Source: CATQHL01 sp965242895
GTDB taxonomy: Bacteria; Actinomycetota; Acidimicrobiia; Acidimicrobiales; CATQHL01
Assembly (NCBI GenBank): GCA_965242895.1
Contig: OZ251507.1
Location: forward strand, 1,054,001-1,118,000
Direction: 5' to 3'
Length of the DNA stretch: 64,000 nucleotides
The position numbers were made by a program, and so were the translations under genes. This document shows positions 16,646 to 24,444 of the stretch, piece after piece; within the stretch, counting starts at the first letter, position 1, and each line of letters begins with the position of its first letter. The notes beneath the pieces were generated by a model. That model ran no database searches and had not been told where the DNA came from. It was given only the letters and a program-made list of their open reading frames with translations.

Positions 16646-16703
16646 AAGCTCGATTAATAGTGTAGAATTAGACAAGAGGATAAAACTAGACAAGGGGGTG
16701 CAA

Positions 16704-17417
16704 ATGAAAACTGCTGATCGGCTCAGGTTCGAAGTTGCCTTGTACACGCTCCCAGAAGCGGCTCGAATTGTGGGTGTACCGCCTAGCACACTACGCTCCT
16801 GGACAAAAGGCTATGAACCTGCCAAGGGTCGCGCCAAACACGACCCGGTTATCAAAGCGTTCGCCCACGATGTAAGAACAGGCCAGACCCGCGAGGCTTC
16901 AATTACATTTATCGGCTTGGTTGAAGCATTAGTGCTGTCAGCTATTCGCAAATGCGGCGTTCCTTTGCAAAGAATTCGACCGGCGCTCAAAATGTTAAGT
17001 GCCGAGTTCGATCTCGAACACGTACTTGCGTCAAAAAAACTTTATACAGACGGCGCCGAAGTTTTATACAATTATGCCGAAAATCAAGAGGGGAAACTTC
17101 CAGAAAAATTAACTGTAGTTCGCAGCGGACAAAGAGTATTTGCTGAGATTATTGAAAAATATCTACAACTGATCACTTATGCTGACGATGGATTTGCCAG
17201 CATAATAACAGTTCCGTTCTATAGAAATGCCAAGGTAATTGTCGATCCGGAGAGATCGTTTGGAGCACCGATATTTGCTGAAAGTTCAGTACGTGTTGAT
17301 AACGTGCTCGAACGGTGTTGGGCCGGAGAATCTCTCCAGGAGGTGGCCGAAGATTTTGACATTTCATTAGAACACATCGAAGAAGTTGTTCGTGTCACAT
17401 CCAAACGATATTCCTAA
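16704..17417 (+). CDS. DUF433-type antitoxin, copy 1
   Basis: Antitoxin of 237 residues. The frame is open to 16557, but the ATG at 16704 has an AGGGGG upstream and matches the start of the second copy, so it is chosen. The N-terminal part TLPEAARIVGVPPSTLRSW is a MerR-like helix-turn-helix, probably for autorepression. The C-terminal part GESLQEVAEDFDISLEHIEE is a DUF433 domain, which in this family binds a PIN-like toxin. The toxin gene overlaps its 3' end by about 26 bases. The DNA is AT-rich compared with the flanking metabolic genes, consistent with a transferred module. Confidence 0.8.
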   Translation: MKTADRLRFEVALYTLPEAARIVGVPPSTLRSWTKGYEPAKGRAKHDPVIKAFAHDVRTGQTREASITFIGLVEALVLSAIRKCGVPLQRIRPALKMLSAEFDLEHVLASKKLYTDGAEVLYNYAENQEGKLPEKLTVVRSGQRVFAEIIEKYLQLITYADDGFASIITVPFYRNAKVIVDPERSFGAPIFAESSVRVDNVLERCWAGESLQEVAEDFDISLEHIEEVVRVTSKRYS

Positions 17418-17811
17418 ATTTTTTCTAGACATAAACCTGGGGAAACGAGTTGCTCAAATTCTTCGTGCTGTTGGAATTGATCTTATAACTCTTGAGGAAT
17501 ATTTTTCCCAGCTTACTGAGAAAAAATATGCAGCAAAAAAAACTCCGGACGCCGTTTGGTTAAAAGTTGCAGGTGAGAAAAACTGGGTGGTCATAACGAA
17601 AGATAAGAGAATAAGGTCGGTTCCTGAAGAACGTAAAGCTATTATTGACAATAGTGTTCGTTGTATTTGTCTAGCAAGTGGGAATCATACAGCACGAGAA
17701 AATGCAGAACAAATCTTGAATAACATGAATCAAATTATCCAAATGTGCAAGAAGCCAGGGCCGTTTATTTGTATAGTGAATAGAGATACAGTAAGAGAGA
17801 TTGAATTATAA
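17392..17811 (+). CDS. VapC45-like PIN-domain toxin
   Basis: Small PIN-like ribonuclease toxin. Seen: IPKFFLDINLGKRVAQIL at the N-terminus with the first acidic residue (D), TPDAVWLKVAGEKNWVVITKDKRIR in the middle with the Mut7-C/VapC45-type acidic and KDKR motif. It would cleave RNA when not bound by the DUF433 protein encoded just upstream. The start is either TTG at 17386 or GTG at 17392, both inside the antitoxin gene, so the pair is translationally coupled. Like its antitoxin it is AT-rich. About 139 residues from GTG, normal for the family. Confidence 0.75.
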   Translation: MSHPNDIPKFFLDINLGKRVAQILRAVGIDLITLEEYFSQLTEKKYAAKKTPDAVWLKVAGEKNWVVITKDKRIRSVPEERKAIIDNSVRCICLASGNHTARENAEQILNNMNQIIQMCKKPGPFICIVNRDTVREIEL

Positions 17812-17815
17812 AACT

Positions 17816-18022
17816 TCAAACAAAGTCAGTCAGCCACCTATTGCTCAGAACCAGGCGATCCCCAACCCAGGTTTGGAACACAGCGCGGCGGACGTCCTCT
17901 CTAGCAGGCGATTGGACGGCTTCTGCTTTGGAAGCCGCTGACGAAACCGCCAGCGGCTGCGTCTTGTCCAGCCAAATGCTTCTGTCTCCAGCCAACCAGA
18001 TCTTTGCATCCAGCGTCTCACC
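17816..18022 (-). pseudogene. Duplicated 3' fragment of the MaoC gene
   Basis: The minus-strand reading of this segment ends in VGDRLVLSNRWLTDFV and a stop, closely matching the C-terminus VGDRLVLSNGELTYSV of the intact MaoC-type gene whose stop is at 18924. Similarity continues for about 200 bp, then ends abruptly near 18022 where the upstream part of the gene is missing. It is a relic of a segmental duplication that also copied the antitoxin. Confidence 0.8.
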
Positions 18023-18104
18023 TTGAGACCGGGGCGTAAAAGCGTCCGCTCATAATAAAGTGATATAGTTAGACTCAGGGGAAAACTAGATCAAAGGAGC
18101 GCAA

Positions 18105-18857
18105 ATGAAAACTGCTGATCGGCTCAGATTCCATACTCCTTTGTACACACTCGCCGAGGCGGCGCGCATCGTGGACGTGCATCCGACAACCATGTCCTAC
18201 TGGCTCAGAGGCTACAAGCGATGTGGTACGGACGGACAGCCCCCAATTACGCGTAAACCCGTAATCACATCACTTTCCGAAAAATACAACGACCGCACAG
18301 GACGAACTCGCGAGGCCTCGATCCCGTTCATCGTGCTAGCCGAGTCGCTCGTGCTTGCGGCCTTGCGACGCAGCGGCGTACCGATGCAGCGCATCCGCCC
18401 TGCTCTTGAGGCTCTTAAGCAAAATATTGGCGTTGAATACGCTCTGGCATCACGCAAGTTGTACACAGACGGCGCCGAACTGTTATACGACTACGGCGAG
18501 CGCCTGAAGGGAAGTTCCGGAGGCGGAGCCGCCAAAGACATATCAAGTCTGACGGTAGTTCGCAATGGACAGCGAGTGTTTGCAGAAATTATCGAGGAAT
18601 ACCTGAATCTGATTACCTATGAGAGCGACGACTACGCAAAGTTGATCAGGCTTCCCGCATACAAGACCGCCGAGGTCGTAGCCGATCCTACACGAGGTTT
18701 CGGCGCACCGATATTTGCTGACAGTGCAGTAAGTGTTGACAGCGTGCTCGGACGGTATTGGGCCGGAGAATCTCTCCAGGAGGTGGCCGAAGATTTCAGC
18801 ACTTCATTAGAACACGTCGAGGAAGTTGTTCGCGTCACATCCAAAAGATTCTCCTAA
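18105..18857 (+). CDS. DUF433-type antitoxin, copy 2 (toxin lost)
   Basis: Paralogue of the antitoxin at 16704 with the same start MKTADRLRF and the same ending AEDFSTSLEHVEEVVRVTSKRFS. The DUF433 end (GESLQEVAEDF) and the MerR-like N-terminal helix-turn-helix are intact. The ATG at 18105 has AAAGGAG upstream. It is 250 residues, with a short extra loop (KRCGTDGQPPITRK) after the helix-turn-helix and a Gly-Ser insert in the middle. Its DNA is richer in G+C than copy 1, so it has been resident longer or has a different origin. Downstream only a scrap of toxin coding sequence remains; it could still repress or counteract the neighbouring module. Confidence 0.75.
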   Translation: MKTADRLRFHTPLYTLAEAARIVDVHPTTMSYWLRGYKRCGTDGQPPITRKPVITSLSEKYNDRTGRTREASIPFIVLAESLVLAALRRSGVPMQRIRPALEALKQNIGVEYALASRKLYTDGAELLYDYGERLKGSSGGGAAKDISSLTVVRNGQRVFAEIIEEYLNLITYESDDYAKLIRLPAYKTAEVVADPTRGFGAPIFADSAVSVDSVLGRYWAGESLQEVAEDFSTSLEHVEEVVRVTSKRFS

Positions 18858-18923
18858 GTTTTTTATGGACACAAACCTGAGAAACAAGTTGCTGCCAAAA
18901 TCCTCACAAGCTGCTCAAATTCC
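18858..18923 (+). pseudogene. Truncated toxin remnant after antitoxin copy 2
   Basis: After the antitoxin stop the sequence still resembles the first codons of the VapC45-like toxin (FFMDTNL here, FFLDINL in the intact copy), then degenerates within about 60 bp and joins the 3' end of the MaoC gene. The toxin is therefore deleted. Confidence 0.65.
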
Positions 18924-19877
18924 TCAAACAGAGTAAGTCAGTTCCCCATTGCTCAGAACAAGGCGGTCACCGACCCAGGTTTGGAACACAGCGCGGCGGA
19001 CATCCCCTGCGGAAGACGATCGGACGGCTTCTGCTCTGGAAGCCGCTAGCGGCGCCGCTTCCGCCTCCGGCACGGGGGCGTCTGTCTCCAGCCAGATCTT
19101 CACATCCAGCGTCTCGCCTGGGAAGACCGGCGCGGAAAAACGCCCGCTCATGCCCAGGAAGCGCGCCGGATCGCTGTCGCAGACGGAGTGCAGCAGGGCG
19201 CGTCCGCTGAAGCCGTACGTACATAACCCATGCAGAATGGGGCGGTCAAACCCGCCGAGAGCAGCGAACTGCGGGTCGGAGTGAAGCGGATTGCGGTCGC
19301 CGTTGAGCCGATAGAGCAGAGCTTGGTCGGAGCGTGTCGGGTAACTCACCACGTGGTCGGGCGGGAGTTCGGGTGGGGATATCGACGGACTAGAAGGGCC
19401 GCGGTCGCCGCCCCATCCTCCTTCGCCGCGTATGAACAACGAAGCTGTGTTAGTGAAGAGGGGTTGGTCTTCAGACGCGTCGACGGTCGTGGAAGTTATC
19501 ACTACCAGGACAGCCTTGCCCTTGTCATACAAACCGGTGATCGTCGACGTGCAGCGGGCGGCGGCGGAGACGGGCAGCGGGCGGTGCAAAACGATCTCGT
19601 GCTCGCCGTGCACTAGGAGCGCCGGATTGAAACTGCCCAGGCGACGCAGCGGGCTTTCGGGGCCGCCTCCCAGCATTACTCCTAGCACAACGCACATCGT
19701 GGGAAGCGCCTGCAGAGTGACGTCTTTAGAATTTTCAGTTGTGAACTGCAGTTCGAAGCCCGTCGGGTCGGACATGCCGGCGCCCACACCGAGGGCATAC
19801 AGCAGGCAATCGTCAGCGTCCCAGGCGACATCGACGGGGGGGCTGCTAGCTCCGAGAGCGTCGGGATTGATTGGCAT
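18924..19877 (-). CDS. MaoC-type (hotdog) enoyl-CoA hydratase/dehydratase
   Basis: Double-hotdog (R)-specific enoyl-CoA hydratase of the peroxisomal MFE-2 hydratase type, 317 residues; hydrates trans-2-enoyl-CoA in fatty acid or steroid-like side chain degradation. Seen: the N-terminal half DCLLYALGVGAG typical of the MaoC N-terminal domain, and in the C-terminal half YRLNGDRNPLHSDPQFAALGGFDRPILHG with the catalytic Asp and His of the hydratase-2 motif. The frame is open to 19943, but the ATG at 19877 has AGGAG five bases upstream. Residues near the C-terminus contain an Ala/Pro-rich insert (VPEAEAAPLAASRAEA). Its 3' end exists a second time at 17816-18022. Confidence 0.87.
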   Translation of the reverse strand: MPINPDALGASSPPVDVAWDADDCLLYALGVGAGMSDPTGFELQFTTENSKDVTLQALPTMCVVLGVMLGGGPESPLRRLGSFNPALLVHGEHEIVLHRPLPVSAAARCTSTITGLYDKGKAVLVVITSTTVDASEDQPLFTNTASLFIRGEGGWGGDRGPSSPSISPPELPPDHVVSYPTRSDQALLYRLNGDRNPLHSDPQFAALGGFDRPILHGLCTYGFSGRALLHSVCDSDPARFLGMSGRFSAPVFPGETLDVKIWLETDAPVPEAEAAPLAASRAEAVRSSSAGDVRRAVFQTWVGDRLVLSNGELTYSV

Positions 19878-19993
19878 CTTTCTCCTGTCTTGGGGGGCGT
19901 GTAACGGGGTTTGGCGGGGCGTAGACGCTGTATTCTCTTGCAATGTCTACTCCCAGAATACGGAGTTCCAGAATACGGGATGGCGCACGACAC

Positions 19994-20101
19994 GAACGAC
20001 AGAGTTCCGAGACACGGCGTGAACGACAGAGTTCCAACGCACGACACGGACGACAGAGTTCCAACGCACGACGTGAACGACGGAACTCCGGCGCACGACG
20101 T
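19994..20101. repeat. Four 27-bp tandem repeats between maoC and the alcohol dehydrogenase gene
   Basis: Units at 19994-20020, 20021-20047, 20048-20074 and 20075-20101, of the type GAACGACAGAGTTCC plus ACGCACGACGT. A partial unit precedes them. The gap 19878-20196 holds no convincing gene, although a 27-bp period keeps one frame open as a 9-residue repeat (NDRVPTHDV). The repeats lie between divergent genes and so in the promoter region of both. Confidence 0.8.
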
Positions 20102-20196
20102 GAACGGCTTCCTGATCCGACAGGCGCAAGGCCTTTGAAGCCTTTGAACTCCACCCTCCGCAACATCCGCCGCAACACCATCGAGTTGTCCTGTCT

Positions 20197-21183
20197 ATGA
20201 AAGCGGTTCGCTGCGAAAACCGGCGTATGAAACTCGTCGACGTCCCAGCGCCGACAGGGGGCGCAGGCAGCGAAGGGCGCGTGCTAGTGCGGGTCGTCTC
20301 GACGGCCATCTGCGCCTCTGACCTGCATATGGCTGCGGCGGGATTGCTCAATCCGGAGGTGACGCTAGGACACGAGATCGGCGGGGTCACCGAAGACGGG
20401 ACTCCCGTGGCTGTCGAGCCGGTGGGGACGTGCGGACGGCAATGCGAATGGTGTGCGAGCGGGCGATACAACGTCTGCGGGAGGTCTACTCGCAACATCC
20501 TGGGTTTCGGCGCGGACGGCGGCATGGCCGAGATGGTGGCGGTCGATCCCGCCTGGCTGGTTCGACTGCCTGCTGCTCTCTCCCCTACCGACGCCTGCTT
20601 GGTTGAGCCGCTGGCCGTGTGCCTGCATGGCTTCAGGCGGACGGGTCTGCGGGCGGGCGACCGACTGCTGATCGTGGGGGGCGGCGCCCTGGGTCTGACT
20701 GCGGCTGCGACGGCGAGTCAGCTGGGCGCACGCGTGAGCTTGATTGCGCGACACGACGCACAAGAGGCGGCAGCCGAGCGCCTAGGCGCCAACCTGCTGA
20801 ATGCGGCCTCCGACAGGGACGGGAACTTCGACTTGACCGTCGACGCAGCCGGGACGCCGGACGCCATGGCCGAAGCCGTCCGGCGGGTGCGGCGGAACGG
20901 CACTGTGCTCGTCCTGGCCTCCTACCTGACTAGGGATCTGGTGGCTCCCAAGATGGAGGTTGCGCTCAAGGAACTGAGCCTCGTCGCCTCGGCCATGTAC
21001 GGGCGGACTTCAGAGGGGCGAGACATCGAGGACGCTTCGAAGCTTCTGGCATCCATCCCCGAGTTGCCGCGGGCGATCGTCAGTCATCGATTCCCGCTAG
21101 ATGCCGCAGAAGAGGCGTTCGCCGTCGCAGAAGACCGCGCCGGAGGGGCGATCAAGGTGGTCATCGAACCTGGATCCGGCTAA
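20197..21183 (+). CDS. Zinc-dependent alcohol dehydrogenase (MDR family)
   Basis: Medium-chain dehydrogenase of 328 residues, similar to threonine/sorbitol dehydrogenases. Seen: catalytic zinc ligands in ICASDLH and GHEIGG, the structural zinc segment CGRQCEWCASGRYNVC at about residues 88-103, and the NAD-binding IVGGGALGLTAAATASQLG at about 165-183. The first two structural cysteines are three residues apart (CxxxC) where CxxC is usual, which may shift the ligand set. Substrate unknown. It stands alone on the plus strand, divergent from the MaoC gene. Confidence 0.87.
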   Translation: MKAVRCENRRMKLVDVPAPTGGAGSEGRVLVRVVSTAICASDLHMAAAGLLNPEVTLGHEIGGVTEDGTPVAVEPVGTCGRQCEWCASGRYNVCGRSTRNILGFGADGGMAEMVAVDPAWLVRLPAALSPTDACLVEPLAVCLHGFRRTGLRAGDRLLIVGGGALGLTAAATASQLGARVSLIARHDAQEAAAERLGANLLNAASDRDGNFDLTVDAAGTPDAMAEAVRRVRRNGTVLVLASYLTRDLVAPKMEVALKELSLVASAMYGRTSEGRDIEDASKLLASIPELPRAIVSHRFPLDAAEEAFAVAEDRAGGAIKVVIEPGSG

Positions 21184-21329
21184 AACGCTGGGCTGAGAGC
21201 AACACAGATGAAGCTCGCCGACTTGACCCCCGCAAAAGACGCAAAAGACGCGAGGAATCCGATGATGGCGTCGTCGTTGGAAACAGGATGAAACTCGCCG
21301 ATTGGCCCTCCTCAAAAGGGTCAAATGAC

Positions 21330-23132
21330 ATGCGTACCCCTACCGCTGCTACTCCGACCCCCCTTACCCAACGGAAAACCGCCATTATCACGTCGAATGA
21401 CATGCGTACCCCCATCGCTGCTACTCTCAACACCACAACCCATACCACCCCCAACCCTAAAACCACCACAAACCGCTTTTTGGGCATAGCCGTACCCCTT
21501 CTTGCTGCAGTCCTGCTTGCGGCGGGCTGCAGCTCCAGCAGGGAGATGCAGCAGCCCAGTGCTGATATCACAATCGGCAGGGATGCAGTCGAGGGCCCGT
21601 CGGGGGCGGGGAACACTAGAGAATCCCCGCCGCCCTCAAACTCAAAGGCTGCAGAAACCGAAACAACGCTCAGCGGCAACTCCCCAACGGGCATCGCCGA
21701 TGGCACGACCACAACCAGCACTGAAGCACCGTATTCAGAGGAAGCGGAGCGGTTACAGGCGGAGATAGATCGGCTCGTCGAGGTTGCCGCAGTTTGGGAC
21801 GACAAGGCGGAGGTCGCTCTAGCGGTAATCACGTCGGAGGGGGTGAGCGTCGGTGTCAACACAGACACGCGCCACAGCTCGGCAAGCGCCGCCAAGTCGC
21901 TGTGGTTGGCTGCTGCCCTGAGCCACCTAGGCGTCGAAGCCGTACAGCCCCTTGTGCGAGAAGCACTAGTGGAGTCCGACAACGAGACAGCCGGCGAGAT
22001 CATCGACCTGATAGGGGCGAGTGTTGTGGCTGCAACCTCCCTGGGGGGAGCCGACAGGGAAAGCGATCTGAGAGGAACAGCAACAGGAAGGAATACCCCT
22101 GAGGAGAGCGCAGCGGGGGTGGAGGGCGAAAACTCCGGGGAAGGCGGAGGGGACATCGCCGGAGAAAGCGCCTGGACGAAGAGCGCCGCCGGGGTGAGCG
22201 CCGTAAATGAGTGGACGGAGGGGGTCGCTGGACTGCAAGACACTCGGCTGCTGGCGTGGCGCTTCCCCGAAGGAAACGTCGAAGCCGCACAGCGGCGAGC
22301 GCCGGAGATCGACGAAAACCAAGGAGCCGAAAACTACACGACCACGGCCGATCTTGCGCACTTCTATGCCCAACTATGGCGGGGGGAACTGCTGGACAGG
22401 GAGGGGACGACAGCGCTGATCGGCTGGCTGAAGACGACCGAGAAGGGGGTTACGATCGATGTGGTTGACGGCGCAATGACGCAGCGCCTTCCGGCAGCGG
22501 TCGCTGAGGAGGTCGGCCACAAAGCTGGCTGGCTGCCACCGAGTTGCTGCAGCGTCCGACTCATCCTCGACGCGGGGGTTGTACCGCTGCCCAACGGCGG
22601 TTGGTTCAGCATGGCCGCCCTGAGCATGCTGGGCGATCACTACGAGTTGTCGCTGCAGTGGGTGGCTCTTGCCGCCTGCCGAATCTATTTGTTGTTGAGC
22701 AGCGAAGAGAAACTAGTCTGCGAGCGCCCGATTGACGGCATCCCGAACCCGGAAGCTTGGCCAGAACCGACCACCGAACAGCCCGAACCGACCACCACTA
22801 CCCTTCCCCCAACGACCACCTCCACCCCACATCCAACAACGACCACCACCGAACAACCCGAACCGACCACCTCTACCGAACCGACCACCTCTACCGAACC
22901 GACCACCCCCCTCCAACAACGACCACCTCCACCCCAACGACCTCCACCGAGCAGCTCGAACCGACCACCTCCCCTCCAACGACCACCTCTATCCCACCAA
23001 CAGCGCAAACAAATCCGGGTCGCTCTTAGGCAAACGCCGCCAGTTGGCCTCCCACATCGCGGGAATGAAGTTCTCGTGATAGAGACCCTTGAGGCGAACT
23101 GCCTCGGCGGTCGGCATCTCCTTGCCGCCTAG
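21330..23132 (+). CDS. Class A beta-lactamase-like lipoprotein with Thr/Pro-rich tail
   Basis: Serine-hydrolase lipoprotein. Starts at 21288, 21330 and 21402 are possible; 21330 has AAGGG nine bases upstream. The 21330 and 21402 regions are themselves a short duplication (both encode MRTP(T/I)AAT). The lipobox is LLAAGC, Cys67 from 21330. The domain carries SAAK (SxxK nucleophile), SDN and KAG (in place of KTG) in the order of class A beta-lactamases, but the surroundings are divergent and a Gly/Glu-rich insert separates SDN from the rest, so hydrolysis of beta-lactams is not certain. After about residue 485 comes a Thr/Pro/Glu-rich tail. At a run of six C (22906-22911) the Thr-rich coding moves to the +1 frame, ending at 23029; the frame as given instead turns Pro/Arg-rich and runs into the opposite-strand aldolase gene. 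The tail end is therefore doubtful. Confidence 0.65.
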   Translation: MRTPTAATPTPLTQRKTAIITSNDMRTPIAATLNTTTHTTPNPKTTTNRFLGIAVPLLAAVLLAAGCSSSREMQQPSADITIGRDAVEGPSGAGNTRESPPPSNSKAAETETTLSGNSPTGIADGTTTTSTEAPYSEEAERLQAEIDRLVEVAAVWDDKAEVALAVITSEGVSVGVNTDTRHSSASAAKSLWLAAALSHLGVEAVQPLVREALVESDNETAGEIIDLIGASVVAATSLGGADRESDLRGTATGRNTPEESAAGVEGENSGEGGGDIAGESAWTKSAAGVSAVNEWTEGVAGLQDTRLLAWRFPEGNVEAAQRRAPEIDENQGAENYTTTADLAHFYAQLWRGELLDREGTTALIGWLKTTEKGVTIDVVDGAMTQRLPAAVAEEVGHKAGWLPPSCCSVRLILDAGVVPLPNGGWFSMAALSMLGDHYELSLQWVALAACRIYLLLSSEEKLVCERPIDGIPNPEAWPEPTTEQPEPTTTTLPPTTTSTPHPTTTTTEQPEPTTSTEPTTSTEPTTPLQQRPPPPQRPPPSSSNRPPPLQRPPLSHQQRKQIRVALRQTPPVGLPHRGNEVLVIETLEANCLGGRHLLAA

Positions 23133-23723
23133 GAGCTGGGATTCGTAGTGGCAGCGGGAAGCGGTTTCGAGCGTGATGGCCATCACTGTCGCAGCGGCCA
23201 ACGTGTCGGCGACCACCACGACGCCGTGGTTCCCCAGCCAAAGGACGCTGCGATCACCCAGAGCGTCAGCCATGCGAACGCCGTCGACCACTGGGCGAAT
23301 GCCGTCGTCGAAGTAGTGTGTCTGCTCCTCGTAAAAAAGGCAGGCGTCGGCAGAATACATACCAACTCCCGCTCCGGTGGTGCTGAGCGCCTCCACGTAG
23401 TGCGAGTGCGTGTGGATGACCGCAGCGGCGTCCGGGCGGCGGCTCAGTATCTCGGCGTGAAAACCCACCGCAGGGGAGACCTCCCAGTCGCCCTCCACGA
23501 CCTCCAAGTCGAGGTTCACCTTTATGACGTGGGACGGCAGCGTCTCGTCGAAATATCCCCAGGGCGATATCCAGAACAGTTCGGGGTCGGCCGGGTCGCG
23601 CAGCGCCACCTGCCCAGCCACCCGACTCTCGCAGCCCGCCCGAGCAAGCATGCGCCGGCTAGCCGAGACCTGAAAGGCCGGATGCTCCTTAGTTATGCAA
23701 GTTCTGCGCTGCTCCGTCGTCAT
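22989..23723 (-). CDS. Class II aldolase/adducin family protein
   Basis: Zinc-dependent class II aldolase fold (FucA/AraD type) of 244 residues. Zinc ligands are seen as HTHSHY at about residues 101-106 and the His of GNHGVVVVA near 167. Such enzymes cleave or epimerise sugar phosphates or related hydroxy-acids; the subgroup that acts on unphosphorylated acids cannot be told here. The ATG at 23723 has GGAGG eight bases upstream. The 3' end overlaps the tail of the convergent beta-lactamase-like gene. Confidence 0.85.
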   Translation of the reverse strand: MTTEQRRTCITKEHPAFQVSASRRMLARAGCESRVAGQVALRDPADPELFWISPWGYFDETLPSHVIKVNLDLEVVEGDWEVSPAVGFHAEILSRRPDAAAVIHTHSHYVEALSTTGAGVGMYSADACLFYEEQTHYFDDGIRPVVDGVRMADALGDRSVLWLGNHGVVVVADTLAAATVMAITLETASRCHYESQLLGGKEMPTAEAVRLKGLYHENFIPAMWEANWRRLPKSDPDLFALLVG

Positions 23724-23891
23724 GCGTTTGACCTCCAGACTTAGACACGGGGATTACGGCGAGTCTACGTCAAAGCGCCAGTCGCGCTTAGCCTCCAGTG
23801 CGGCGAGTTGCCCGACAGCGCCTCTTTGAGGGATATGCTGGAGTAACAGCCCCGCCAACCACGATGCGACGACCAAGGAGGAAAGTGCCCG

Positions 23892-24368
23892 ATGGTAGAC
23901 AAAGGGAAACGCACAACCGACTTGTCTCACATCACTCCCCGCTGGTTGATCCCGTGGATTTCCGCCCTGCACGTGGCCATCTACAAGCTGACCGCCGGTC
24001 GGGTGGGGTCGACTCTTGTCGGGCGGCCTGGCGTCTTGCTGCGCACCATCGGGCGCAAGTCGGGCAAGCCACACACCGTCTTTCTGCCGTACATCCCCGA
24101 CGGAGGGACGATGGTCGTCACCGCCTCCTTCGCCGGCTCTGAACACCATCCAGACTGGTACCACAACCTCCAAGCCAACCCCGAAGTGATCACTCGAGAC
24201 AGGGATCGGGTGTTCTGGTGCACGTCGGAGACGATCACCGGCAAAGAACGGGAGCGGCTGTGGAGCATGCTGGTGGCCGAAGTCCCGGTCTACGCCGAAT
24301 ACCAAGCACGCTGCTTGCGGGAGATACCTCTAGTCCGGCTCAGCTACAGCCGCCCCTACACGGGCTGA
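23892..24368 (+). CDS. Ddn-like deazaflavin (F420)-dependent nitroreductase family protein
   Basis: Small split-barrel flavin/deazaflavin reductase of 158 residues. Seen: LLRTIGRKSGKPHTVFLPYIPDG, the typical RKSG motif for phosphate binding of F420, then HHPDWYHNLQANPEV, the other signature of the family. The family in actinobacteria reduces quinones or nitro compounds with F420H2. AAGGAGG precedes the ATG. The presence of this gene and the PPOX proteins suggests F420 is made by the organism. Confidence 0.88.
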   Translation: MVDKGKRTTDLSHITPRWLIPWISALHVAIYKLTAGRVGSTLVGRPGVLLRTIGRKSGKPHTVFLPYIPDGGTMVVTASFAGSEHHPDWYHNLQANPEVITRDRDRVFWCTSETITGKERERLWSMLVAEVPVYAEYQARCLREIPLVRLSYSRPYTG

Positions 24369-24444
24369 CACAGTTGTGGACACCGCCAGCATAGACGCAA
24401 CAAAAGGTTCCTCTGACAGAGACACTAACTTCAGAGGAAACCAA

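Noticed and set aside
19911..20138. Small protein with nine-residue repeats from the 27-bp array
   Set aside because: Several frames on both strands are open through the repeats, so the open frame is explained by the 27-bp period alone.
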